Assembly (NCBI GenBank): GCA_017546145.1
Contig: JAFYXN010000004.1
Location: 85,083-149,082 of the forward strand
Direction: 5' to 3'
Origin: Clostridia bacterium
GTDB taxonomy: Bacteria > Bacillota > Clostridia > Monoglobales > Monoglobaceae
DNA length: 64,000 bases
Below the pieces are notes generated by a model, which saw nothing but the letters and a program-made list of their open reading frames with translations, did no database searches and was not told the DNA's origin. The position numbers and the translations under genes were made by a program. Position 1 is the first letter of the stretch. The number at the start of each line of letters is the position of its first letter. Shown piece by piece: positions 27,130-36,373 of this stretch.

Positions 27130-27150
27130 GAGGGGCAGAAATTGCCCCTC
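27130..27150 (-). other. Hairpin between transketolase and hydrolase genes
   Basis: GAGGGGCA pairs with TGCCCCTC across a 5-base loop, 7 bp after the stop of the transketolase C-terminal subunit. No T-run follows on the minus strand. It may be a weak terminator or an mRNA-stabilising structure. Confidence 0.45.
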
Positions 27151-27156
27151 ATAAAA

Positions 27157-28101
27157 TTATTTCTTTGCAATAGCTTCCTTTGCTTTTTCAACAATTGTCT
27201 TAGTATCAAGACCATAAATCTCAAAAAGCTTTGCAGGAACGCCTGAACGTCCAAATTCATCACGTGTTCCGACTCTCATCATTGGAACAGGGCATTCCTC
27301 GCACAGAACCTCGGCAACGGCAGAGCCAAGTCCGCCTATAATGTTGTGTTCCTCTGCTGTGACAATCGCTCCTGTTTCCTTTGCGGCTTTAACGATAATG
27401 TCGCGGTCTATTGGCTTTATGGTGTGTATATTGATAACTCTTGCTGAAATTCCCTGTTCTTCAAGCACGGTTTTTGCTTCAAGAGCATAAGACACCATAA
27501 GACCTGTTGCGATAATCGTAACATCTTTGCCGTCTGCAAGCTGTACACCCTTGCCGATTTCAAACCTGTAGTCTTCGCCAAAGATAGTGGGAACTGCAAG
27601 TCTGCCAAAACGCAGGTATACCGGACCATAGTGGTCTATAGCGGCTTTAACCGCAAGACGTGCTTCGTTGCAATCTGCAGGGTTTAAAATAACCATGTTG
27701 GGGATTGTGCGCATAAGACCGATGTCTTCAAGGCACTGGTGTGTTGCACCGTCCTCGCCGACTGAAATTCCGGCGTGGGTTGCGCCGATTTTAACGTTAA
27801 GCTTGGGATAGCCAATAGAGTTTCTTATCTGTTCAAAGGCTCTGCCTGCCGCAAACATCGCAAACGAGCTTGCAAAAGGAATTTTACCGCAGGTTGACAT
27901 ACCTGCCGCAATTGTCATCATATTGCCTTCTGCAATTCCGCAGTTGAAAAATCTTTCGGGATGTTCTTTCTTGAATGTTCCTGTTTTTGTAGCGGGAGAA
28001 AGGTCTGCATCAAGAACAACAATTCTTTCGTCACTGCCAAATTCCGCCAAGGCTGCACCGTAAGCCTCACGTGTTGCCTTTTTTTCGCCGATTGTATACA
28101 T
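27157..28101 (-). CDS. Transketolase, C-terminal subunit
   Basis: A 314-residue subunit with the pyrimidine-binding and C-terminal domains of transketolase, encoded separately from the TPP domain. DADLSPATKTGTF, the catalytic-glutamate segment NCGIAEGNMMTIAAGM, FASSFAMFAAGRAFEQIRNSI and the late MMRVGTRDEFGRSG are visible. Together with the next entry it moves two-carbon ketol units in the pentose phosphate pathway. Its ATG overlaps the N-subunit stop as TAATG, so the halves are translationally coupled. Split transketolases are common in Clostridia and archaea. Confidence 0.93.
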   Translation of the reverse strand: MYTIGEKKATREAYGAALAEFGSDERIVVLDADLSPATKTGTFKKEHPERFFNCGIAEGNMMTIAAGMSTCGKIPFASSFAMFAAGRAFEQIRNSIGYPKLNVKIGATHAGISVGEDGATHQCLEDIGLMRTIPNMVILNPADCNEARLAVKAAIDHYGPVYLRFGRLAVPTIFGEDYRFEIGKGVQLADGKDVTIIATGLMVSYALEAKTVLEEQGISARVINIHTIKPIDRDIIVKAAKETGAIVTAEEHNIIGGLGSAVAEVLCEECPVPMMRVGTRDEFGRSGVPAKLFEIYGLDTKTIVEKAKEAIAKK

Positions 28102-28949
28102 TAGATAGCACCTCCCAAAGATTTGATGTATTCGTCAAGCTCTGAAACTGCCTGAACATACTGCTCGTCGTTGGGGGCAGCGCCGTGCCAACTTGCCTGA
28201 TTTTCCATAAATGAAACACATTTACCCTTGGTAGTGTTTGCAATAATAATTGTGGGCTTTCCCTTAGCTGCTTTTGCTGAAGCAAGAGCAGTTTCAATTT
28301 CTTCAAAGCTGTGACCGTCAATCACCACAACATTCCACCCAAATGCCTCAAACTTTTTGTCAAAGGGTGTGGGGTTCATAACCTGAGTAATGTCACCGTC
28401 AATCTGAAGTCCGTTAAAGTCCAAAAATGCGCAAAGGTTGTCAAGCTTGTAGTGTGCGGCAAACATAGCTGCCTCCCAAATCTGACCTTCTTCGCATTCG
28501 CCGTCGCCAAGGAGCGCAAATACGCGGTAATCCTTTTTGTCATATTTGCCGGCAAGTGCCATTCCGCAGGCTGCACTAAGTCCCTGGCCAAGTGAGCCGG
28601 TTGACATATCTACTCCGTTTATTCCCTTCATATCAGGGTGTCCCTGAAGATAGCTGTCTGCTTTGCGGAAGGTTTTAATATCTTCTTTCGGTATGTATCC
28701 GCATTCAGCCAAAACAGCATAAAGACCAGCTGATGCATGACCCTTTGACAAAACAAATCTGTCACGGTCGGGGTCTTTTGAATTGTTGGGGTTTGCATTC
28801 ATTTCAACCTTGTAAAGATAGGTCAGAATGTCTGCTGAAGACAATGCACCGCCCGGATGTCCGGACTTTGCGTTGTATACCGCTTCAAGCGCCATTTTGC
28901 GGACATTTGCAGCGGATAGCTTCAACGAATTAAGCATAGTTGGGTTCAT
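28101..28949 (-). CDS. Transketolase, N-terminal (TPP-binding) subunit
   Basis: A 282-residue subunit binding thiamine diphosphate. Landmarks are AKSGHPGGALSSADILTYLY, LSKGHASAGLYAVLAECGY, and the TPP motif GDGECEEGQIWEAAMFAAHYK, ending in the DFNGLQIDG region. GGAGGTAACTTTA supports ATG 28949; the open frame extends 38 codons further upstream without a ribosome site and with unlikely composition. It lies upstream of the C-terminal subunit in the same unit and together they make one full transketolase. Confidence 0.93.
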   Translation of the reverse strand: MNPTMLNSLKLSAANVRKMALEAVYNAKSGHPGGALSSADILTYLYKVEMNANPNNSKDPDRDRFVLSKGHASAGLYAVLAECGYIPKEDIKTFRKADSYLQGHPDMKGINGVDMSTGSLGQGLSAACGMALAGKYDKKDYRVFALLGDGECEEGQIWEAAMFAAHYKLDNLCAFLDFNGLQIDGDITQVMNPTPFDKKFEAFGWNVVVIDGHSFEEIETALASAKAAKGKPTIIIANTTKGKCVSFMENQASWHGAAPNDEQYVQAVSELDEYIKSLGGAI

Positions 28950-28992
28950 TAAAGTTACCTCCGTTGTTATATAATATAATTTTCTACTTAAA

Positions 28993-29829
28993 TCAGTGGC
29001 TTTTGAAACCGTTGCCCAGCACCTCGCGCGTGTCAGAGACAATAACAAAAGCGCTTTCGTCAATTTCTTTAATTATATTTTTAAGTTTTGTAATCTCGTA
29101 TTTATTAACCACACACAAAAGAACAGCCTTTTTTTCGCCGCTGTAGAAGGACGAGCCGTGAAGAACGGTGGTTCCGCGTTCTAATTGTTTTGAAATTTCT
29201 TTTGCAAGAAGCTCCTTTTTGTCGGATATGATGTATGCCGCTTTTGCAAAGTCGCCGCCTTCCACAATAAGGTCAATTATATAAGTGCTTATATAAAGTG
29301 CAATGGCAGAGTATAAAGTGACCTCCCAGTTGCCGAAAACAAGACCTGCCAGGGTTACGATAAATGCATCAATTATAAGAACAAATCTGCCTACCGAAAT
29401 AAAGGGAAAACGTTTTTTTAGTATTTGCGCTGCAATGTCTGTTCCGCCTGTGGTACAGCCTGACGAAAATACCAATCCGACGCCAAGTCCCATAAGAACT
29501 CCTCCGTAAACTGCCGACAGTAAAAAGTCGTCTGTAATGGGGCGAAGAAATGATAAGACATCAGTAAATACCGAAAGCAAAAACATTCCTGCAAGTGAAA
29601 ACAACATATACTTGCGGCTGAAATGCTTTAATCCCCAAAGGAAGATAGGTATATTAAAAATCATAATTAAAAGTCCAAGAGGGACGCCTGTAATATGATT
29701 TACAATAATCGAAAGTCCGCTTAATCCGCCGGGGGCAAGATCTCTTGGCGCTAAAAGCAGGTTCAGCGCCACTGCCATTGTCAGTGTTCCTGCAATAACG
29801 GTTAGTATGGTTTTTATCCGCAAACGCAT
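28993..29829 (-). CDS. YitT family membrane protein (DUF2179 C-terminal domain)
   Basis: A 278-residue protein with five or six membrane segments in the first 190 residues, including LAPRDLAPGGLSGLSIIVNH and VFSSGCTTGGTDIAAQIL, both typical of YitT proteins. A cytosolic DUF2179 domain (about 195-278) follows with AYIISDKKELLAKEI, ERGTTVLHGSSFYSG and the end FVIVSDTREVLGNGF. The function is unknown. It lies directly upstream of the transketolase genes on the minus strand, with a gap of 43 bp. Confidence 0.88.
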   Translation of the reverse strand: MRLRIKTILTVIAGTLTMAVALNLLLAPRDLAPGGLSGLSIIVNHITGVPLGLLIMIFNIPIFLWGLKHFSRKYMLFSLAGMFLLSVFTDVLSFLRPITDDFLLSAVYGGVLMGLGVGLVFSSGCTTGGTDIAAQILKKRFPFISVGRFVLIIDAFIVTLAGLVFGNWEVTLYSAIALYISTYIIDLIVEGGDFAKAAYIISDKKELLAKEISKQLERGTTVLHGSSFYSGEKKAVLLCVVNKYEITKLKNIIKEIDESAFVIVSDTREVLGNGFKSH

Positions 29830-29878
29830 TTTTACATTCTCCTTAATATAATTGATATGTAAAAACGCTGCAGGAAAT

Positions 29879-30286
29879 TTAACCGTCTATCAGATGCCGA
29901 AGGATTTCCAAAATCCTGTCACTGTCTCCTTTAAGGTACAGATACCCAATCAGCGCCTCCATGCCTGTCGCAGCCTTATAGTCAATCAGATTTGCGTTCT
30001 TTGGCGGATGCGAGTTTGTGTTTCTGCCGCGCTTGTAGACAGCGGTTTCTTCCTCAGAAAGCTTGTCCTTTACTTTTTGATAAAGGTCAGACTGTGCCTT
30101 GGCGTTTACAAGCTGTATTGCAGACTTGTGAAGCTTTTGCACAGGAAAGTTTGCATCCTTTAAAAGATATGTACGGACAAAAAGCTCGTACACACAGTCA
30201 CCGATGTATGCAAGGGTCAGCGGTGAATACTGTGATGGCGGAACCTTTTCGCCCAGCTGAAATTCTTTTGTAAATGTATCAAGCAT
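29879..30286 (-). CDS. mrnC: Mini-ribonuclease III
   Basis: A 135-residue RNase III catalytic domain without a double-stranded-RNA-binding domain, the Mini-III type that matures 23S rRNA ends. SPLTLAYIGDCVYELFVRTYLL holds the first metal-binding acid (YIGD), and DYKAATGMEALIGYLYL holds the second (EALIGYL). The central KRGRNTNSHPPKNANLIDY is also typical. It follows cysS by 11 bp, as in Bacillus (cysE-cysS-mrnC). Confidence 0.94.
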   Translation of the reverse strand: MLDTFTKEFQLGEKVPPSQYSPLTLAYIGDCVYELFVRTYLLKDANFPVQKLHKSAIQLVNAKAQSDLYQKVKDKLSEEETAVYKRGRNTNSHPPKNANLIDYKAATGMEALIGYLYLKGDSDRILEILRHLIDG

Positions 30287-30297
30287 AAATTCTCATC

Positions 30298-31704
30298 CTA
30301 CGCCTTGGTAATTTGCTGACCTTGGGGGGTGTCTTTTACTATTATACCCATTTCGCGAAGTTTATCGCGGATTTCATCAGATTTTGCCCAATCCTTTGCT
30401 GCACGTGCGGCAGCTCTTTCGTCAATAAGCGCTGAAACCTCGTCAGAGAGCGCATTGTCATCTTTTGCCGAAAGCAGACCCAAAACTCCCCCAAGCTCGC
30501 GGATGGTTTCAATTGTAAAGGTAATAATCTCTTTTGCAAAGCCGCTTTCTGCGGTAATCGCCTTGTTTGCCTCGGACACCATTTCAAATATTACCGAGAT
30601 AGCGTCGGCTGTGTTGAGGTCATCGTCCATTGCCGCAATGTATTTTGCCTTAAGGTCTTCAATTGACTTTTTGTATGAAGCCTCTGCCGATGTAAGCTCT
30701 GTACGGCTTTGGGCGTTGTCTGCAGCAAACTTCATGTCATCAAGACAGTTGTAAATTCTGTCAAGACTTGATTTGGCAGACTCCATAAGAGTCTTGCTGA
30801 AGTTGATGGGACTTCTGTAGTGTGCTGAAAGCATAAAGAAGCGAATAACCTCATAGTCAAATTCTGCAGCGATTTCGCGAACAGTAAAGAAGTTGCCCAA
30901 TGACTTGGACATCTTGCGGTTGTCTATGTTGATATAGCCGTTATGCATCCAGTAGTTCGAGAATGTCACGCCATGAGCGCACTCGCTCTGCGCAATTTCG
31001 TTTTCGTGATGCGGGAAGATAAGGTCCTGACCGCCACTGTGAATGTCAATGGTTTTTGCAAGGAACTTGTTTGCCATGGCACTGCATTCAATATGCCAGC
31101 CCGGTCTGCCCATTCCCCAGGGACTTTCCCATGCAGGCTCGCCCGGTTTTTGCTTCTTCCACAGAGCAAAGTCCATTGGGTCGCGCTTGGCTTCGTTTAT
31201 ATCAATTCTTGCTCCGCTTTCAAGGTCTTCTAATGGTTGATGCGAGAGCTTTCCGTACTCGTCAAATTTCTTTGCGGCAAAATATACATCGCCGTCAACG
31301 TTGTAAGCATAGCCTTTTTCTTCAAGGGTTTTTACAATTTCGATGATAGCATCAATGTTGTCGGTTGCTCTGGGATGCCATGTTGCACGTTTAATACCAA
31401 GACCGTCAGCGTCCTTGAAGTATTCATCAATATAGCAGTCTGCAAGCTCTTTTACGGTGATTCCCATTTCGTTTGCTTTGTTTATCATCTTGTCGTCAAT
31501 GTCGGTGAAGTTCTGCACAAAGTAAACCTTGTAGCCGCTGTATTCAAGATAACGGCGAAGGGTATCAAATATAATAAACGGTCTTGCGTTTCCTATATGG
31601 AAGTAGTTGTACACGGTGGGGCCGCAGGAATACATTCTTACAACTCCCGGCTCCACGGGAACAAAATCTTCTTTTTTGCGGTTCAGGGTATTAAATATCT
31701 TCAT
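30298..31704 (-). CDS. cysS: Cysteinyl-tRNA synthetase
   Basis: A class-I synthetase of 468 residues that charges tRNA-Cys. It starts [18 protein letters not shown]. The first zinc cysteine is in [19 protein letters not shown], which also contains the HIGH-type motif HIGN. Zinc ligands also occur in WHIECSAM and [26 protein letters not shown] is the KMSKS loop. The C-terminal anticodon-binding helices end [12 protein letters not shown]. It lies between cysE (33 bp upstream) and mrnC. No T-box leader was found in front of this unit. Confidence 0.96.
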   Translation of the reverse strand: MKIFNTLNRKKEDFVPVEPGVVRMYSCGPTVYNYFHIGNARPFIIFDTLRRYLEYSGYKVYFVQNFTDIDDKMINKANEMGITVKELADCYIDEYFKDADGLGIKRATWHPRATDNIDAIIEIVKTLEEKGYAYNVDGDVYFAAKKFDEYGKLSHQPLEDLESGARIDINEAKRDPMDFALWKKQKPGEPAWESPWGMGRPGWHIECSAMANKFLAKTIDIHSGGQDLIFPHHENEIAQSECAHGVTFSNYWMHNGYINIDNRKMSKSLGNFFTVREIAAEFDYEVIRFFMLSAHYRSPINFSKTLMESAKSSLDRIYNCLDDMKFAADNAQSRTELTSAEASYKKSIEDLKAKYIAAMDDDLNTADAISVIFEMVSEANKAITAESGFAKEIITFTIETIRELGGVLGLLSAKDDNALSDEVSALIDERAAARAAKDWAKSDEIRDKLREMGIIVKDTPQGQQITKA

Positions 31705-31737
31705 ATTGTTATTTCCTTTCTTAAATGACTGATATGC

Positions 31738-32391
31738 TTATTCCGGTTTCTTGTCGCCAATCTGCTTTTTTAGATTTTCCAGTTCAACGCGAAGCTTGCA
31801 AAGCTCCATGGAAACAGGGTCGGGAATGTGTATCTGGTCAAGGTCGATTTTTGCCGGAGCAATTTTGACATTGTCACGCTTTACAATGTGTGCAGGAACG
31901 CCCACGCAAGTGCTGTTGGGCGGGATTTCGTTAAGCACCACTGCGTTTGCCGCGATTTTGCTGTTGTCACCTACCGTAAAGGGACCAAGCACCTTTGCGC
32001 CGCTTCCGATTGTGACGTTGTTGCCGATGGTTGGGTGACGCTTGCCCTTGTCCTTGCCGGTACCGCCAAGTGTTACTCCCTGATAAATGGTGCAGTTGTC
32101 GCCGATAACCGTGGTCTCGCCGATTACCACGCCCATGCCATGGTCGATAAACAAGCCTTTTCCAATCTGTGCTGCAGGATGAATTTCAATACCTGTCTTG
32201 CGACGGGTGCGCTTGGAAATCCAGTCTGCAATAAAATACATTTTATGGTTATAAAACCAGTGAGCGGTGCGATAGCTTAAAATTGCCTTTACACCGGGGT
32301 AAAGAAACAACACCTGCATTTTGCTTTTTGCTGCAGGGTCGCGGTCAAATACCAGCTTTACCTCCTCACTGATAGTTTTAAACATTTTCAT
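31738..32391 (-). CDS. cysE: Serine O-acetyltransferase
   Basis: A 217-residue left-handed beta-helix acetyltransferase making O-acetylserine for cysteine synthesis. HPAAQIGKGLFIDHGMGVVIGET carries the catalytic His, followed by hexapeptide turns VIGDNCTIYQGVTLGGTGKDKGKRHP and IGNNVTIGSGAKVLGPF. It is short at the N-terminus, as is usual in Firmicutes. It starts the cysE-cysS-mrnC unit. A cysK is not in the window. Confidence 0.94.
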   Translation of the reverse strand: MKMFKTISEEVKLVFDRDPAAKSKMQVLFLYPGVKAILSYRTAHWFYNHKMYFIADWISKRTRRKTGIEIHPAAQIGKGLFIDHGMGVVIGETTVIGDNCTIYQGVTLGGTGKDKGKRHPTIGNNVTIGSGAKVLGPFTVGDNSKIAANAVVLNEIPPNSTCVGVPAHIVKRDNVKIAPAKIDLDQIHIPDPVSMELCKLRVELENLKKQIGDKKPE

Positions 32392-32713
32392 AATAAAAAC
32401 CTCTCAGTACATACTTAATTTATTATACACCAAAGTTAAATTATAGTAAAGCCATTTCTGAAAATTTAATGCAATTTTATAATTTTTACAAGAAACATCT
32501 GAAGTTTCATTAATATTATATGCCAAATTTCTTAAATGTGTTGAAAAACCCAAGGTGTGAAGAAATGCTTTTGGAATTAAATTTGTAAAATCTATTGAAA
32601 TTATCGGGGCTATGATATATAATATAATCGATTAATTATGTGTTATATTGTGACACAAAGAAATAAATATATTATTGAAACACTGAAAATGACTTTAAAA
32701 GGTGGAACTGAAA
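32392..32713. other. Divergent AT-rich intergenic region
   Basis: A gap of 322 bp between cysE (minus) and a glycosyltransferase (plus). It is very AT-rich, with several TATAAT-like runs (for example around 32610-32632 on the plus strand and 32415-32425 on the minus). It presumably carries both promoters. I looked for a cysteine T-box in front of cysE (the AGGGTGG-type core on the minus strand) and saw none. No gene was seen. Confidence 0.5.
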
Positions 32714-33949
32714 TTGTTTCTGAAAATTATATGCAGTATACTGCAAATGCTTTTATTTTTAACAGGCTGTTATTATTTTATTGTGGCACTATTCTCGCTT
32801 ACGGTTTTAAAACGCAGCAAACTCAGCGCAACGCAGCACACCTTTGCGTTAATTGTTGCGGCACACAACGAGGAAAGTGTTATAGCAGAGCTTGTCCAAA
32901 GCCTTAAGAAAATGGACTATCCTGCTGAAAAATTTGATATTTTTGTCATTGCGGACAACTGCACCGACAAAACCGCAGAGCTTGCAGGACAAAACGGCGC
33001 AATTGTGTGGGAACGCTTTAACAGTACCGAGCGCGGCAAAGGCTATGCAATGGAATTTGCTTTTGAAAGATTGTTTGCTATGGAAGATCCGTATGAATAC
33101 TTTTGTGTATTTGATGCGGATAATCTGGTCAAGCCGGACTTCCTTCTTCGTATGAACGATAAAATAAACGAAGGCTATCGTGCGGTTCAAGGGTATCTTG
33201 ACAGCAAAAATCCTACCGACAACTGGCTGACGTTCTCGTATTCGATTTGGTACTGGATAAACAACCGTGTAGCACAGCTTGCAAGGGGAAATCTTAATCT
33301 TGGCAGCAGACTTGGCGGAACAGGCTTTGCTGTTGCGGCAGAGCTGATAAAGCAGTATGGCTGGGGAGCAACCTGCCTTGCAGAGGATACCGAGTTCACC
33401 CTCAAGCTTGCATTAAATGATATAAAGGTTGGCTGGGCGCACGATGCAGTGGTTTATGACGAAAAGCCCAGACAGCTGGGCACTTCAATCAATCAGAGAA
33501 AACGCTGGATGCAGGGACTTTCTGAAGTTGCAACCAGATTTGTAAAGCCGCTTTTTGAAAAGGGAGTAAAGCAGAAGTCTTCTTTTGCACTTCACATGCT
33601 GATGAATTTTTGGAGCGATACTCTTTATCCCCTTACAGCTATTTTCTTTACGGTGATTTACTTTTTGACCTTTGTTTTAGACAAAACATCGGTACTTTAT
33701 GTTCTTTTGTGCAGCTTTTGGGCAGGCGCAAGCGCCAAACTTTTGCTTTCGGTATTTGTTTGGGGAAATGTGTTTGTCCTGCTTGCGGGGCTTTACAATG
33801 ACAACAAGCTGGACATAAATATTATGAAGAACTCGTTTGGTTTTCTGATATATATTATATCATGGATTCCGATTGGAATAATGGGATTTATAAAACGCGA
33901 AGAAAAGGAGTGGTTTCACACTCCGCATTCGGGAAAAGATAGCAAATAA
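32714..33949 (+). CDS. Membrane glycosyltransferase, family 2
   Basis: About 411 residues with an N-terminal membrane helix (IICSILQMLLFLTGCYYFIVALF), a cytosolic GT2 domain and three or four C-terminal helices. The GT2 motifs are LIVAAHNEESVI, FVIADNCTDKTAEL, the DxD-like VFDADNLV, a LAEDTEFTLKLAL motif and QRKRWMQG, the QxxRW pattern of processive synthases. It resembles cellulose/hyaluronan-type synthases. The product is unknown. AAAGGTGG lies 8 bp before TTG 32714; the GTG at 32702 overlaps that site. Confidence 0.85.
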   Translation: MFLKIICSILQMLLFLTGCYYFIVALFSLTVLKRSKLSATQHTFALIVAAHNEESVIAELVQSLKKMDYPAEKFDIFVIADNCTDKTAELAGQNGAIVWERFNSTERGKGYAMEFAFERLFAMEDPYEYFCVFDADNLVKPDFLLRMNDKINEGYRAVQGYLDSKNPTDNWLTFSYSIWYWINNRVAQLARGNLNLGSRLGGTGFAVAAELIKQYGWGATCLAEDTEFTLKLALNDIKVGWAHDAVVYDEKPRQLGTSINQRKRWMQGLSEVATRFVKPLFEKGVKQKSSFALHMLMNFWSDTLYPLTAIFFTVIYFLTFVLDKTSVLYVLLCSFWAGASAKLLLSVFVWGNVFVLLAGLYNDNKLDINIMKNSFGFLIYIISWIPIGIMGFIKREEKEWFHTPHSGKDSK

Positions 33950-33972
33950 ATTGTGCTACGGAGGTATAAAAA

Positions 33973-34494
33973 ATGGAAATATTTGTTGAAGAAATGGTAG
34001 CAAAAAAGAAGACAGCTGCGTTCTTTGCAAGAACACTTGGACTTGTTGCGGCGTGCTTTGTTGCGGTAATGTTTCTTATGACGGTGGTTACTGCACTTGT
34101 CCCTGCATTTGCACCATTTGTGTTTTTGGTATCGGCGGCAGCGGTTTACGGCACATATATTCTGATAACTGCCGGCAATGTGGAATTTGAGTATTCACTT
34201 GTAAACAACGAAATTGATGTTGATAAAATTATGAGCCGCAGAAAAAGAAAAAGACTTACCACAGCAAACCTGCGTGAGCTTGAGGCGTTTGGAACAAAGG
34301 CAAACCCTGATTACGAGAGGTATCTCAAAGACCCAAGTGCAAAAAAGATATTTGCGTGTGAGGATAAAAATGCCGACAATGTATTCTTTTTGGTTTACAA
34401 CGAGAATACATTAAAGAAGATGCTTATTTTTTCGCCCGGCGAAAAAATAACAGCTGTGGTTGCCAGATTCAACCCCAAAACACCGATAATATGA
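33973..34494 (+). CDS. Small membrane protein, possibly DUF6106-like
   Basis: A 173-residue protein with two membrane segments (about 20-42 and 45-67: LGLVAACFVAVMFLMTVVTA and FVFLVSAAAVYGTYILI). A cytosolic domain starts with the strand FEYSLVNNEIDVDKIMSRRKRKRL and ends YNENTLKKMLIFSPGEKI. I recall similar clostridial proteins grouped as DUF6106, but this is a tentative link. The function is unknown. GGAGG precedes ATG 33973. Its stop overlaps the start of the AcpS-NnrD gene (ATGA). Confidence 0.6.
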   Translation: MEIFVEEMVAKKKTAAFFARTLGLVAACFVAVMFLMTVVTALVPAFAPFVFLVSAAAVYGTYILITAGNVEFEYSLVNNEIDVDKIMSRRKRKRLTTANLRELEAFGTKANPDYERYLKDPSAKKIFACEDKNADNVFFLVYNENTLKKMLIFSPGEKITAVVARFNPKTPII

Positions 34495-35714
34495 TAAGCT
34501 GCGGAACAGATATAATAGAAATAGAAAGAATTAAAGAGGCGGTATTAAAGACCTCGGGATTTTTAGAAAAAGTTTTTTCCGATGATGAGATAGCATATTT
34601 TCGCTCAAATGGCGAAAGGTACGAAACCCTGGCAGGCTTCTTTGCTGCAAAGGAAGCGTTCTCAAAGTATCTTAAAACGGGTCTCCGTGGCTTTAAGCTG
34701 AAGGATATTTCGGTAAAGCACGAGCAATCAGGTGCGCCATATATTGAATTTTGCGGCGCACGTCAGGCGGTGTCGCTGAGTATTTCTCACAACAAAACCT
34801 GCGCTGTGGCTACGGTTTGCGGCAATGGTTGCGCCGTGGCGGTCAATCAGGCTGCGAAAAAGATGAATGCTCTTATTCCAAACCGCAAGAGCGATGCTCA
34901 TAAGGGCGATTTCGGAAGGGTGTTGGTTATTGCAGGGTCGAGTGGCATGACAGGCGCAGCAGTTCTTTCGGCGTACTCTGCACTTCGTACGGGAAGCGGA
35001 CTTGTGACCCTTGCAACAGCGGAAAGCGAAAGGCAAGTTGCAGCGGCATATCGACCGGAGATAATGACTAAGGGACTGCCTTCGGAAAACGGAATAATTT
35101 GCGGCAGGGCAATTCCTGAAATTCTGACTGCTATTAAAAAAGCCGATGCAGTTGTTTTTGGACCGGGAATTGGTCAAAGCGAGGCAATTTGCGAGATACT
35201 TGCCGAAATTATAACCAACTATAAAGGCAAACTGGTGATTGATGCAGACGGGCTTAATGCCTTGAGCAAAAATCCGGATATTTTAAACGAAAAAATCTGT
35301 GATGTAATATTGACTCCGCACGCGGGCGAAATGTCGAGGCTGTGCGGCTTGACAATATCTGAGATACAAGGCAACCGAAAAAAATGTGCAGAGGATTTTG
35401 CAGCAAAATACGGCGTTTGTCTTGTTTTAAAAGGCGAGGGCACGGTTGTTGCAGCATCTGACAGAGAAACATATATAAATTCAACAGGCAATGCGGGAAT
35501 GGCAACTGCGGGTTGCGGTGATGTGTTGTCGGGCGTTATTGCCTCGCTCTTGGGTCAGGGCCTTGGTGGCTTTAACGCGGCAATGCTGGGAGTGTATATT
35601 CACGGCATGGCAGGAGACATCGCGGCGGCAGAAAAAAACTGCCACGGAGTTGTTGCAGGAGATGTTGCAGAGGCAATTCCGTATGCAATAAAAATAATAT
35701 CAGAAGCAAAATAA
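34491..35714 (+). CDS. Fusion of holo-ACP synthase (AcpS) and NAD(P)HX dehydratase (NnrD)
   Basis: Residues 1 to about 118 are a full AcpS: CGTDIIEIERI (metal Asp), FFAAKEAFSKYLKTG (metal Glu and CoA Lys), and VSLSISHNKTCAVATV at the end. It transfers phosphopantetheine to acyl carrier protein. Residues 130 to 407 are NnrD, the ADP/ATP-dependent repair enzyme for hydrated NAD(P)H. Its motifs are GDFGRVLVIAGSSGMTGAA, VIDADGLNAL, LTPHAGEMSRL, LVLKGEGTVVA and GNAGMATAGCGDVLSG with the catalytic Asp. The NnrE epimerase domain, usually fused to NnrD, is missing. The junction is continuous with no stop or frameshift. The gene overlaps its upstream neighbour by 4 bp. Confidence 0.9.
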   Translation: MISCGTDIIEIERIKEAVLKTSGFLEKVFSDDEIAYFRSNGERYETLAGFFAAKEAFSKYLKTGLRGFKLKDISVKHEQSGAPYIEFCGARQAVSLSISHNKTCAVATVCGNGCAVAVNQAAKKMNALIPNRKSDAHKGDFGRVLVIAGSSGMTGAAVLSAYSALRTGSGLVTLATAESERQVAAAYRPEIMTKGLPSENGIICGRAIPEILTAIKKADAVVFGPGIGQSEAICEILAEIITNYKGKLVIDADGLNALSKNPDILNEKICDVILTPHAGEMSRLCGLTISEIQGNRKKCAEDFAAKYGVCLVLKGEGTVVAASDRETYINSTGNAGMATAGCGDVLSGVIASLLGQGLGGFNAAMLGVYIHGMAGDIAAAEKNCHGVVAGDVAEAIPYAIKIISEAK

Positions 35715-35738
35715 ATTTCTTTGAAAAGAGGCAAAGCA

Positions 35739-36356
35739 ATGAAAAAAAGTATAACGGCGCTTCTTTGTGCTGCTATACTTATGACAAGCCTTAGCGGATG
35801 CGGTGCAAAGACCGCGCACGACAGCTATAAGGAAATTTACAAAAGATACAACGATATACAATCATTTTCTGCAACGGTTGAAATCACTGCAGATAACCGA
35901 CAGACGCAGAATGTGTACCTTGCAGAGCAGTATTACAAAGCCCCCGATAAATTTGCCATGACGGTGCTTCAGCCACAGTCGGTTTCGGGCAGCGGTTATG
36001 TGTTTGAGGGCGGCAAGGTGCTTGTGAAGTCCGGATTTGGTCATGGTGAGGAATTTGAGGGACTTTCGGTCAGTGAGCGAAGCTCGGTTGCAATTTCGGA
36101 TTTCTTTGCAGAATACTACAAAAGCGAAGAAACCTTTATTCAGACCGATGGAAAGCTTGCAGGCGACACAACCTGCATGACCTGCTTCCTGCCGGGAAAG
36201 AATGAACGGCGGTATATGCAAAGTCTGTGGATTGACAACAAAACCTATCTGCCGCTTAAAATGATAACTTACGATATTAAAGAAAATCCGGTTGTAACGG
36301 TAGTTTTTAAAGAGTTTGAAAGAAACTGTGAAATAGACCAACAAAAATTTGAGTAA
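35739..36356 (+). CDS. GerS-like germination lipoprotein
   Basis: A 205-residue lipoprotein with signal peptide MKKSITALLCAAILMTSLSGC; the lipobox cysteine follows LSG. The mature part (YKEIYKRYNDIQSFSATVEI, QYYKAPDKFAMTVLQP, LWIDNKTYLPLKMITYD) has the LolA/LolB-like half-barrel pattern seen in GerS. In Clostridioides difficile gerS lies directly upstream of an alanine racemase gene, and GerS is needed for cortex lysis in germination. Here alr starts 17 bp downstream. The name rests on this context and on pattern similarity. A general LolA-type lipoprotein is the alternative. Confidence 0.7.
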   Translation: MKKSITALLCAAILMTSLSGCGAKTAHDSYKEIYKRYNDIQSFSATVEITADNRQTQNVYLAEQYYKAPDKFAMTVLQPQSVSGSGYVFEGGKVLVKSGFGHGEEFEGLSVSERSSVAISDFFAEYYKSEETFIQTDGKLAGDTTCMTCFLPGKNERRYMQSLWIDNKTYLPLKMITYDIKENPVVTVVFKEFERNCEIDQQKFE

Positions 36357-36373
36357 TTCAGGAGACGAGAATT

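Noticed and set aside
27157..28949. Frameshifted transketolase pseudogene
   Set aside because: The two halves have their own ribosome sites, overlap as TAATG at the usual domain boundary and keep all cofactor motifs, so this is a normal split transketolase.
32392..32640. Possible cysteine T-box leader before cysE-cysS
   Set aside because: T-boxes are common before cysES in Firmicutes, so I looked for the AGGGTGG-type core and a terminator on the minus strand, but found neither.
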